Positions 55,811 through 64,000 of a stretch of DNA of 64,000 nt are shown piece by piece. The stretch's first letter is position 1, and the number at the start of each line of letters is the position of its first letter. The notes under the pieces were generated by a model. The model worked only from the letters and a program-made list of their open reading frames with translations, was not told where the DNA came from and made no database searches. Made by a program: the position numbers and the translations under genes. Source of the stretch: Thinopyrum elongatum (Eukaryota; Streptophyta; Magnoliopsida; Poales; Poaceae); contig CM022299.1 in NCBI GenBank assembly GCA_011799875.1, positions 334,164,409 through 334,228,408 on the forward strand. Direction: 5' to 3'.

Positions 55811-56530
55811 ATGGCATCCCAAATCTCCATGATCGGCGGTGAGTACAAGGTTAGAACCATCACCGGTGATGAGTTTGATGTCATCTACACCCATTCTTCC
55901 GCGACGGTGAAAGGATGCCTTGCTCGCTTCAGACGCTTGTTCGAAAAGTCAAATGGTGATGAGTGGGTTGCTGGGCTAGATGTTGAGTACACCGCAGTCC
56001 TGGGAAAAGAGAAGAATCTAAAGGAGGAAGAGATGAAGAAGCCTGCCGTGATCCAGGTTTGCATGCATAACTTATGCTTGGTCTACCACATATGCCATAT
56101 CGACGTTGAGTGCGAGGATTTTAAGAACTTCCTCGTGGGCGGCAAAGTCAAATTCGTTACTGTAGACTTTACGAACGAGAAAAGAGTCCTGAGTCGGATA
56201 GGCCTCGTTGTAGGCCAGCCCGTCGACCTCCAAAAGAATGGGCTAGTGCCCTCCCGCCAGCCTTCAATGCTGACCCTGGCAGGAGCCATGGTTGATCCTT
56301 CGTACGGTAAACTGATGAAACCTCCGCCCGAGTTTCATCTTACATGGCAGCGGAATGTACTAGATAGAGACCACATCCAGTACGCTGCAATGGATGCCTA
56401 CCTTTGTTCCAATATCTACAAGGGTTGGATGAAGAGCGAGAGCCAAGTGTGCGGTTCAAGCAAAGAAGTATCGGCCAAGAGGAAGAGGGACAAGGGCGAA
56501 GTCGAGCACGTGGACGAGGAGTCCGAGTAA
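55811..56530 (+). CDS. Werner-type 3'-5' exonuclease domain protein, intact
   Basis: 239 residues, one exon. ExoI is GLDVEYT (D57, E59). ExoII reads FVTVDFTNEKRVL with E123 where Asp is usual. ExoIII is QYAAMDAY (Y191, D195), preceded by the conserved W179. This is the DnaQ/DEDDy fold of the WRN exonuclease. The family degrades DNA or RNA from 3' ends, but the D-to-E change may lower activity. The C-terminal tail is basic then acidic (KRKRDKGE ... DEESE), possibly nuclear. An out-of-frame ATG four bases upstream (55807) starts an 11-codon uORF overlapping the start. A foldback MITE lies upstream, and direct repeats flank the locus. A broken relative lies at 657-1400. Confidence 0.8.
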   Translation: MASQISMIGGEYKVRTITGDEFDVIYTHSSATVKGCLARFRRLFEKSNGDEWVAGLDVEYTAVLGKEKNLKEEEMKKPAVIQVCMHNLCLVYHICHIDVECEDFKNFLVGGKVKFVTVDFTNEKRVLSRIGLVVGQPVDLQKNGLVPSRQPSMLTLAGAMVDPSYGKLMKPPPEFHLTWQRNVLDRDHIQYAAMDAYLCSNIYKGWMKSESQVCGSSKEVSAKRKRDKGEVEHVDEESE

Positions 56531-57069
56531 GGTGGCAGTGTCGTTTTTCATGGGGGTTCTAATGCAGTGTCTACCGGATTACTCCAGTTGCTTAGTTTAA
56601 TTTCAGGGTGCTTAGTTTTATTTGAGGGGTGTGTTGTGCTGAGCCCCCAGCAGAACTATGTTATGTTCCTTCTCGTTACTTTAACTCTTCAGTTCATACA
56701 TACTACTATTTCTTACAATTAATCTTGTAATTGGTAGTACTACCACTCGTTTCTTCACATTATATACGTACAATATATATGGCCAACATCATATAGCCAG
56801 CAGTTGGCTATACTATTAACCACGCTCTAAGCATGCCACATACGCAAAACACTTAAATGAGATATGTAATTCTAAAAAAAACTTAAATGAGAGAAGTTTA
56901 CCCAAAGCATGAAGGAGTTTAGTTGTCAAAGAATTAAATAGGTATGCTAATTTCTTTAATAGACTTTAGCACCCCATCTAAGCACGTACTAGCTTTTTTA
57001 ATAGTACTATTTGCATAATTTGGCGACGAGCGCTCTCTATCTGTACCACCTTTTTTCTTTAATTTCATC
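56531..57069. other. 3' flank of the exonuclease gene, no gene seen
   Basis: AT-rich with several T runs and a MITE-like segment near 56780-56830. Confidence 0.4.
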
Positions 57070-57245
57070 TTGTTAGTTTTGCTCCATGGCGCAATCCATC
57101 GATACTACTACTGTACAAAAGTATACATTTAAAAGGCTAGAGGGCGGGCCAGTCTCGCTTGGTCGGTTGCATGAGAGGCGAGGGCCTTTGTGATTTGACG
57201 GCTCATTATTGTTGGAAGGCGGGGCCTTGTGATTTGACTGCTCGT
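57070..57245 (+). repeat. Direct repeat, right copy, flanking the exonuclease gene
   Basis: Partner of 54745-54950 (see there). A second 'gatttgactgctcg' near 57235 shows a further small duplication. Confidence 0.65.
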
Positions 57246-57567
57246 ATAAATGTTGCCGACGACCTGAGGAGGAGCAAAGAACCGTGCGGTATACTCAAGT
57301 TTTCCACTGGAGTACTAGTACGACGGAGGAGCACGAAACACGGCAGCCCAGTGCAATATGGCGATAAAAAATGATCTAATTTGCTAGTGATCGATCCCAC
57401 GGCGCCACTCATCAATAGCATTGTTCTATTCATGCCTCGCAGAGAACGTGACACGTGCGGCAAAACACCCGAAGCAAAAGAAGAAACACAGGAGCAAAAG
57501 AAGAAGGAAGATTATCCCCCCAAAAAAGAAGGAAGACGCACACACAAGTCTGGGGCATTGCTCTCTA

Positions 57568-58288
57568 CTACATGAAGGGTTGCTGGCCGCGGAGTCGTAA
57601 CTGCTTCTTCATCGCCTCCACGACCTCCATCTCCTCACGCATCTCCTCCGCAATCTTCTTCATTTTGTCCATGACGCGGGATTTCTCGACGCGAGCCTTC
57701 ATCATCTGTTCCACGGCCGCATTACATACCTTGACAGCAGTCGGGTGCTCGATGCGGAGCTTTGCCAACTCCTCCTTCTGTTCCATGACGAGTGCGTGCA
57801 GCATCTTCACCGAGGAACTACTCTTCTCATGCAGCTTCTTCCAGCCGGCGTTCTCCTCCTTCAGCAGGTGAGCTCGTGGCGGAGCTTCGCCTTGTCCTCC
57901 TGAAGTTGCAGGATTTCACCGGTCGCCTTCTTACCTGAGGCAATGCTCTCCTTCAGCAGCATCACCAAGCCAGCGGTCAACTCCTCCTTCTTATTGAGCT
58001 CATCGGGCATGTCGTCGAGGCTCTCCTTCAGCAGCTCCACCAAGCCGTCGATGCACTCCTTCTACTTATTGAGCTGGTCGGGCATGTCATCGAGGGATAA
58101 CGACTCCAGCACCGCCAGCTCGGCATGTTCGCCTCCGCGGCTAGGGCGCTCCTGGGAGCCCTCGCCTGCCCGTGAGAGATCTTTCGAGGTCTCTGCGAGG
58201 CGGCAAGCCCTCTCTTTTTTTCCGCGGCCTTGGTCGCCGCTCCCTTGTTACGAGTAGTTCTCGACATAGATCTCTGCACACTGGCCAT
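57568..58288 (-). pseudogene. Coiled-coil unknown protein, two frameshifts and one TAG
   Basis: The ATG at 58288 (MASVQRSMSRTTRNKG) follows a TATA box. The frame shifts in a run of seven A (plus 58213-58219), then runs through LAVLESLSLDDMPDQLNK to TAG 58062-58064, continues to TGA near 57861, shifts again, and ends at 57568. The body is coiled-coil rich: a 26-codon (78-bp) tandem repeat around SLDDMPDELNKKEE and GLVxLLKE, then long helices (MEQKEELAKLRIEH, MKKIAEEMREEMEVVEAMKK). A homopolymer break could be an assembly error, but three lesions point to a true pseudogene. No enzyme domain is seen. It may have been a structural or scaffold protein. Confidence 0.65.
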
Positions 58289-58357
58289 GGCAAGGACGGA
58301 TGAACAAGAAAGACTTATGAGGAGGAAGGTAGAGTGATTTTCGGCTAGGTAGTTCCC

Positions 58358-58367
58358 CTTTTTATAA
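58358..58367 (-). promoter_or_regulatory. TATA box for the 58288 gene
   Basis: TATAAAAAGG on the minus strand, about 70 bases before the ATG. It supports 58288 as the start. Confidence 0.65.
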
Positions 58368-58898
58368 CCTAGTACTAGCACTAGTACTAAAACCTGCATA
58401 GTGGGAACACGTTCAGGTTTGATACGTACTAGGTGTGAGCAGGTTTGCACTTAATTATAGCATGGTACTACATTGGAATGTGATGGGAACAAGCTAAAGA
58501 TTAATTGATGGTTTTGGTTTCGAGGCCCAAAACGGCTCCCGATGAGTTTCCTGGAACACAAATTTCAAGTACTACTACTCAAATGCGGTCGCACAAGCCA
58601 GTAATGTAACTAGTCGTACATGTCAGACCAAGCCGATGCGTGTCCCTTCGGTGAGACGCGGGTCCGACCGACCGTCTGTTGGTGCAACCGACCATAAGTA
58701 TTACGCGATGGAGACTTCTGGTTGTGGCTTCGGGTGATTGTCACGACCAAGCATTCAAAAACTAGTGATAAATCAATTACCATCTTTTTCCAAACGACCA
58801 AGTATTTTCACAGGAATACAATACATATAGATGGAGTGATTATCACGGTTGCAAACCGCCATGGCACCGCAAGTTCACTGCAGCAGCAACCGAGTAGG

Positions 58899-59426
58899 TC
58901 ACTGCATCACTGGCGGGGAAGGAGGGCAGCTCACCTCGCCTACGATGCATGCCCAGCGGCGCCGCCATAGCTGGTCCCGCGATTTGGCTTCTCCTACCGC
59001 CCTTTTGAACAGTTGCACCGGCTGCTCATGCCATTCCGCAGGCATGTGCTTTCTTTCCTCCGCAGTCGACTCCGTGAATATGATCTCTGCCATTAGCCCC
59101 AGCTCGAAATCAACGCAACGCTGCCAGATGCTGACATCCCTTAGCATCTCTCCCCTGAGATTGACTTGCGCCTCTGCCTTGTGCTTCGCCAGGCGCAGAT
59201 CCTTCGAACTTGTCTCCAATCGATGCGACGCTTCCTCGATCCGATTTGCCCTTACTACCCACTACCTGAAACATAGTCCTGGCATGTCCTCCGGCGCCAC
59301 CGATCTATGATTCCAGAGCAATGGTTCCCCTCTGAAACACATGTGGGTTTCGCTCAAAGGCGGCAATGCTGCGGGCCGCAGCGAGAGGGCAGCCCGCGGG
59401 ATCCTGGGATCAAAGGGATTATCCAT
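58899..59426 (-). pseudogene. Unknown small protein, TAG at codon 55 (or an intron start)
   Basis: The ATG at 59426 (MDNPFDPRIPRAALSL) opens 54 codons, then TAG 59262-59264. The same frame goes on for 121 codons to 58899. The second part is helical and charged (NRIEEASHRLETSSKDLRLAKHK), then SIWQRCVDFELGLMAEIIF and a WHEQPVQLFKRA segment. I recognise no domain. The stop lies inside TTCAG/GTAGTGGG, which reads as a splice donor, so an intron rather than a nonsense change is possible. Keeping frame without a shift favours a simple stop. TATA-like TATTTAAATA lies about 95 bases upstream. Confidence 0.5.
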
Positions 59427-59520
59427 GGCGGGATCCGGTGGGCGAGGCGGGGAGGCGAGCGTAGGCGCTAGGAGAGCCCTACGAGGCTAAGATAAAGATA
59501 GTACTACTCCACTTTGTCCA

Positions 59521-59530
59521 TATTTAAATA
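59521..59530 (-). promoter_or_regulatory. TATA-like box for the 59426 gene
   Basis: TATTTAAATA on the minus strand, 95 bases before the ATG. A MITE starts about 50 bases further upstream. Confidence 0.45.
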
Positions 59531-59577
59531 CAAAGGCGACCAACAGTAACCCGGGCAAAAATTGATCATCCTACCTG

Positions 59578-59800
59578 CGTCCTAGTTTATTGGCCCCCTT
59601 TTTATTTTGTTCCAATTTTTGACCAAAAATTTAACTAAGAAAATGTTAATGCATGTCACCAAAAATTATATCATTGGAATCACATTTGAACATAGTTTTC
59701 GATGACATTAATTTTTATGACATGCATAAATATTGTGTTACTTAAAATTATGGTAAAAAATTGGCACAAAATACGAAGGAGACCAATGGAAGTAGCAACC
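59578..59800. mobile_element. MITE, copy 3
   Basis: Starts 'gcgtcctagtttattggccc' and ends 'cgaaggagaccaatggaag', with terminal inverted repeats of about 40 bp and the core 'aaaatgttaatgcatgtcac' shared with copies 1 and 2. Confidence 0.7.
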
Positions 59801-60244
59801 CACGATTTAACTACTCGCATGCACGCAGTGGAGTAGTAATGTCTTTCTCAACTACTTCCTCCCTCACGTCCACTCAATTTGCATGCACTGTAGTAATTGA
59901 CCATCAATGAAGTGAACGACTTTACACGCGTCAAATTATCACATGGGGTGGATCTTCGTAAAAAAAATGCGTCCCACCGTGTACCCGCGTGTGGTGCACA
60001 TCTTCGCTTCATGCATGTACTTCCAGTGTGCGTGAGAGAGGACGAGTACATTCTTCTGGAACCAGCAGCACGTCACTGTGATCAATCAACACAAGGACGT
60101 CGCGATAACGCCTCCACATGTGCCACGTGGCTTCATGGATGCCCCCACATCATTTTAATCATAATATATTAACTGAAAAAGGGAGAAACACTGTGTAGCG
60201 TGCCATTGGAATTCTAATTTACATGTTTTGCACAAACTGGAAGT
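59801..60244. other. Spacer, no gene seen
   Basis: Mixed sequence with short ORFs lacking family features. Confidence 0.4.
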
Positions 60245-60721
60245 ACTAGTAAGGTACACATGCATTGCACGCATGAGATTTGGCAACCAAATTATGAATA
60301 AATACCACACTATAGCATGTAAGCTTTGAGTCATATATGCATGATGTAGACGTTCATTTAATTCTTATAGTTCATCTCATTCAAAATCAATTAGTTTTTA
60401 TAAAAAATTGATCTATTTTATGATTCATGGAATTGTGCGTTGTAAAGCATAAAGTAAAAACAAATAATGGCAATTCAACTAGAAAAAAGTTTGGGCAATT
60501 ATGATACGGAAGATTCTAGAACAAAGGAGAAGTACTTGTGTTTTGAGGTTTGTGCATTATGCTTAAGTTCAACCATGGAGTCTTCTAGATTGTAGATGTG
60601 GCAGAACCTAGTGGAATGTAGATGATATCCAATGGCCAATAGTGCTTGGATTTGCCATCTATGCACCGTCTGATTGGCTTCATCCAATGACCATCTTTGA
60701 AATTTATTCGCACTCAATATA

Positions 60722-60766
60722 GGGGTATAGATATAGATATAGATATAGAGGTATAGATATAGACTA
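60722..60766. repeat. (TATAGA)n microsatellite
   Basis: About six units of 'tatagatatagata' type at the inner edge of the left foldback arm. Confidence 0.75.
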
Positions 60767-61209
60767 GTGGCACATCATCTAAAGCCTTTCTACACGCTCA
60801 TTTTTTGTACAAGTGTGCTCCACCGTGCACCCGCGCCTTTGTATGTGGGAACGAGTGCGTGTGTGCACCTCTTCTCTTTCACACACGTAGTCCGTGTGTG
60901 TGAGAGATACTAAGATATGGTGAGGGAATACGTGTCAATGCAATTTGTGTGAAGGAGAGGCCTATATACATACATGTATGTTCATGGGGCAGGGGTGATA
61001 TACGAGAAGGGAGGGGAGGGGTCGACCGCGCGAGATATCGATAGAGATAGATAGAGGGAAGAGCTCTACGAGCGTACAAGCACTGGGATATGGGGGGGTG
61101 GGGTGCTGGAAGATGGTGCGAGGGGCTAAGTGGAGGGAGACTATGAAGGAGTGCACAAGTGCGAGATCGATATTTAAAGAGAGGGGGCGAGAACCTGCGC
61201 GGTTGCGCG

Positions 61210-61398
61210 TAGTGGCGGAGCCATGAAAAATAAATGAGCTAGGGGGCCAAGCATTTCTAATCCTTTACGGGGAGGGCCAATTCATCAACTTAAACCATCT
61301 TACCAGCAATTGGTCTACTGATCACATTCATATTAGCCTCAGTATATAGTGATGTTAGGGGGGGCCAGGGCCCTTGCTGCCCCCTGTCTTCGCCACTG
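61210..61398. mobile_element. hAT-type MITE inside the foldback loop
   Basis: TAGTGGCGGAGCCATG at one end and CTTCGCCACTG at the other are inverted, as in plant hAT MITEs (CAGTGGCGGAGCC). Flanks 'gttgcgcg' and 'tgcgcgcg' form an imperfect 8-bp duplication. Confidence 0.6.
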
Positions 61399-62584
61399 TG
61401 CGCGCGTCTGAGAGATGAAGCGGAAGGCATGGATGATGAGAGGGGGACGATGGATAGATAATGTGGGTGTATCAGCTATGTAATCGTATATAGAGAGGTA
61501 TAGATTGATCGATGTGTACGTGGGAAAGAGGGTGAGACCTGACTAGATATATAGATTGATCGGTTTGTGTGAAAAACTGGGAAAGACCTAGCTATATATA
61601 TACACACATAGAGGAACATCGATCGTTGCGCATGCATGTGAGAGATAAAGAATGCCCAAAGTTATGAAGAGGGGGAGGTATGTGTGTGTGTGCATGCATG
61701 GGAGACCGACCTGAAGAAATAGATTGCATGTGTGTGATGGATAATGCCGAGTGGTAGTGTGTGTGCATGCATGCACGAGAGAAAGTTAGTGGTACAATTA
61801 TAAAGAGAAGACGACTGTGTGGGTGTAAAAGACTAGGTGAGGTCATAATCAATGTAAAGTTGAATTCAAATATTTGAATAAGAGATCATGATGTTTGAAA
61901 CCCATGCATGCATGAATATAACTGAGATATGCGTGGTGTGGTTGGGAAACAAGCATGCTATACTGTATACACATTGAACAAGGTCAGACTAATTTGAATT
62001 TGAGATGGCGATGGCAGGCATCGTTTGGCCACATTGCATCCATGCATGGACACACTATTCAAATTGGAGATGATGGGTGTCTTTCGCATCACATATCTAT
62101 ACCCCTATATAGTGTGCGAATAACTTTGAAAGATGGTCGTTGGATGAAGCCAATCCGACGGTGCAGAGATGGCAAATCCGAGCACTACTGGCCGTTGGAT
62201 ATCATCTACATTCCACCAGATTTTGCCACGTGTACAATCTAGAAGACTCCATGGTTGAACTTAAGCATAATGCACAAACCTCAAAACACAAGCACTTCTC
62301 CTTTGTTCTAGAATCTTCCGTATCATAATTGCCCAAATTTTTTTTCTAGATGAATTGCCATTATTTATTTTTACTTTATGCTTTACAACGCACAATTCCA
62401 TGAATCTTAAAATAGATTAGCTTTTTTATAAAAACTAATTGATTTTGAATGAGATGAACTATAAGAATTAAATGAACTTCTACATCATGCATATATGACT
62501 CAAAGCTTACATGCTATAATGTGATATTTATTCATAATTTGGTTGCCAAATCTCATGCGTGCAATGCACGTGTACCTTACTAGT

Positions 62585-63084
62585 CTAAATGGTGTGTGTG
62601 TTGTGCGTGTTAAACACATTGTACATAGTATCATACATGGTTTAGATTCCGAACATCTAGCTAGAGCATACATGTACTATGATTTGAATTCAACATAAAA
62701 TGGATACATATATTTGAATTCGAGATCGTATGTACATGTAGTTCATATTTATATGGGAATTTACTACTCCTATATTCATGTCATGTGTTGTGAAGATAAT
62801 ATTTAGATGGTTGTATAACTAACCCGAGTACAATCCCATTCAAACAGGGAAAATGTACTCAAATTTAGTCCATATGCTAAACAACACGAATTGTTTTTTT
62901 ATTGTTGAGGGAAGTGCAAATTGATCTGGTACTGTACACGTTAAGTTTGTTGTCCTGATTTTTTTAGTTTTTTGTTGTTGTATTTGAATGCATTTCTAGT
63001 AATATAGTAAAACGGGACATGTCTCTCTCTAGTGAGGTGCGAATTGTCTTTTTTTTGTACACGTTAAGCTTGTTCTCCTGAAAT
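62585..63084. other. AT-rich spacer
   Basis: No gene, repeat family or RNA seen. Confidence 0.4.
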
Positions 63085-63290
63085 TTCAAGCCGTGCCTTG
63101 TTATGCCAAAATTTCAAGCTAGCATCTCTGTCTATCGTGCTACAAAACTCCCGCCTCTTCAACTCGTGCCTTGTTACCCCGAAATTTTAAGATATCTCTT
63201 TGTCTCCTTGTGGTCCGAAAACTCCCTCCATCTCAACCCGCGCCTTGCTATCCCAAAATTACAACGCGCGCGAAAACTCCCACCTCCTGC
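63085..63290. repeat. Tandem repeat, about 74 bp x 3
   Basis: 'gccttgttaccccaaaattt'-type words at 63094, 63168 and 63242, each followed by 'aaaactccc'. Confidence 0.6.
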
Positions 63291-63408
63291 GAAATCCCGA
63301 CACGCGAAATGCCCGTGATATCCCTGAACCAAAAGAACCGCCTAGCTCAAATCGGTGGGGGTACTTTCGTAACTTACCCCACATTTCGGACAAGTGCCTC
63401 CCTAAGCC

Positions 63409-63756
63409 ATGGTTCCCCCCTCCCATCGCATCAGCCCCCCCCCCCCATTCATACACCAAGGCCGTGAAAACCCACGAAGCCCCACACCCTCCTCCATCGG
63501 CCACCCAGCCAGAGCCTCTTTCCCGACGACGTCGTCCACAGCAACACCTCGACGTCCCTCATCCACCGCACCGGATGAGTATCCGTCGTCGATCTCATCG
63601 TCCCGCCAGTTCAGCCACCCCATCCTCCACCTCCAAGGAGCTGCCCCGATGTTCCCCTCGTCTTTCGCGCCACCTCCATTCCCACACCGCCGTCTTCACC
63701 TGCACCATCGGAAGAGCAGTATCATCACCGATTCCTCGGATGAAGCTGAGGCCTAA
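63409..63756 (+). CDS. Proline/serine-rich unknown ORF
   Basis: 115 residues from ATG 63409 to TAA. Rich in P, S and H, ending KSSIITDSSDEAEA, a hydrophobic-then-acidic tail somewhat like that of the 7490 protein. It could be the first exon of a gene that runs past the window or simply GC-rich leader. The overlapping frame at 63575-63805 (MSIRRRSHRP) is an alternative. Low support. Confidence 0.25.
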   Translation: MVPPSHRISPPPPFIHQGRENPRSPTPSSIGHPARASFPTTSSTATPRRPSSTAPDEYPSSISSSRQFSHPILHLQGAAPMFPSSFAPPPFPHRRLHLHHRKSSIITDSSDEAEA

Positions 63757-64000
63757 TCGGCGCCACCAAAGAGGTTCTACACTAATCGCTGCATTTTCTT
63801 CTTGATTCAATCTCACGGTGTTGCCGGCGCTCGGTCCCGAGCCGACATGGTGCGGCTCCATCTACGGCGGCATCGCCGGCCAATTTCTCTACGGCGTTGC
63901 TCCCTCAGTGGCGACGTCCACATCAGTAGGAGCTGCTGCTGCTTTGGCTCTCGCTCGCGCTGCTGCTCTGCTCTTGCTCTCGGTCCCCTGCCCGGTCTGC
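63757..64000. other. GC-rich right edge
   Basis: CT-rich sequence with 'gctgctgctg' and 'gctctcgctcgc' runs. It may be leader or intron of a gene outside the window. No call is possible. Confidence 0.3.

Larger units (their letters stand above)
60245..62584. mobile_element. 2.3-kb foldback element with arms of about 487 bp
   Basis: The left arm 60245-60730 and right arm 62097-62584 are inverted copies, about 90 percent alike by eye. Both outer ends read ACTAGTAAGGTACAC.TGCATTGCACG in outward orientation. Both inner ends carry 'tataggggtatag'. The loop (60731-62096) is purine-rich and low complexity with no gene. Outer flanks (ggaagt and ctaaat) show no clear target duplication. It could be a composite of two similar MITEs or one foldback transposon. 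The matching ORFs in the arms come from the repeat itself. Confidence 0.7.

Noticed and set aside
58721..58970. Plus-strand ORF at 58722-58970
   Set aside because: It overlaps the 3' end of the 59426 gene on the other strand and has no protein-like composition.
60499..62328. Two nearly identical short ORFs (minus 60499-60717, plus 62140-62328)
   Set aside because: They lie in the inverted arms of the foldback element, and their similarity is explained by the DNA repeat.

Overview
The window looks like nuclear DNA of a Triticeae grass (wheat, Aegilops or barley group). The main reason is a large copia element whose LTR, read on the minus strand, has the BARE/WIS/Angela-type start (TG..GGAAATATGCCCTAGAGGC) and a tRNA-Met primer site. 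This element is interrupted by two complete gypsy elements with perfect 5-bp target duplications, and CACTA-type ends and many small foldback elements surround it. Roughly two thirds of the window is transposon. I ran no database search, so family names rest on recognition of motifs and architecture.

Layout. 1-560 holds CACTA-type subterminal repeats. 657-9902 is a cluster of low-copy-looking genes and broken genes: a Werner-type 3'-5' exonuclease with two stops, three small alanine-rich or charged unknown proteins (two with an in-frame TAG), and a three-exon B3-like gene, set among tandem arrays of about 97, 245 and 503 bp. A CACTA right end closes this part at 10899. 10900-11430 is a truncated copia LTR. 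11431-43098 is a minus-strand BARE/WIS/Angela-like copia element with decayed genes. Its left LTR is split by an Athila-like gypsy (12994-22572, 1.41-kb LTRs, TSD CAACA, gag-protease and a late ORF but no reverse transcriptase). Two bases upstream of its gag ATG it is split again by a Tat-lineage gypsy (26775-40087, 872-bp LTRs, TSD GATCT). The Tat element carries sense gag-pol and a long antisense gene between pol and the 3' LTR.

43099-43649 is a second CACTA right end. It is followed by a copia-type LTR with primer site (to about 45123), a CACTA-like element full of 'gatgaacag' repeats (45124-48550), and a second low-copy gene region (48551-64000). That region has an inverted pair of paralogous small genes (one intact, one with four stops) around a MITE, a short retroposed insertion with an 11-bp TSD, an intact Werner-type exonuclease ORF, a broken coiled-coil gene, a broken small gene, a 2.3-kb foldback structure, and a proline/serine-rich ORF near the right edge.

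How the parts work together. The nesting order and LTR divergences agree: the copia host LTRs differ most, the Athila-like LTRs by about 4 percent and the Tat LTRs by about 1.7 percent. The most notable object is the antisense gene in the Tat element. Four exons with GT-AG introns of 75, 76 and 112 bp join in frame across 1231 codons, broken by a single TAG. Both gypsy elements also repeat their polypurine tract just after the last sense ORF. Most broken ORFs in the window are broken by TAG.
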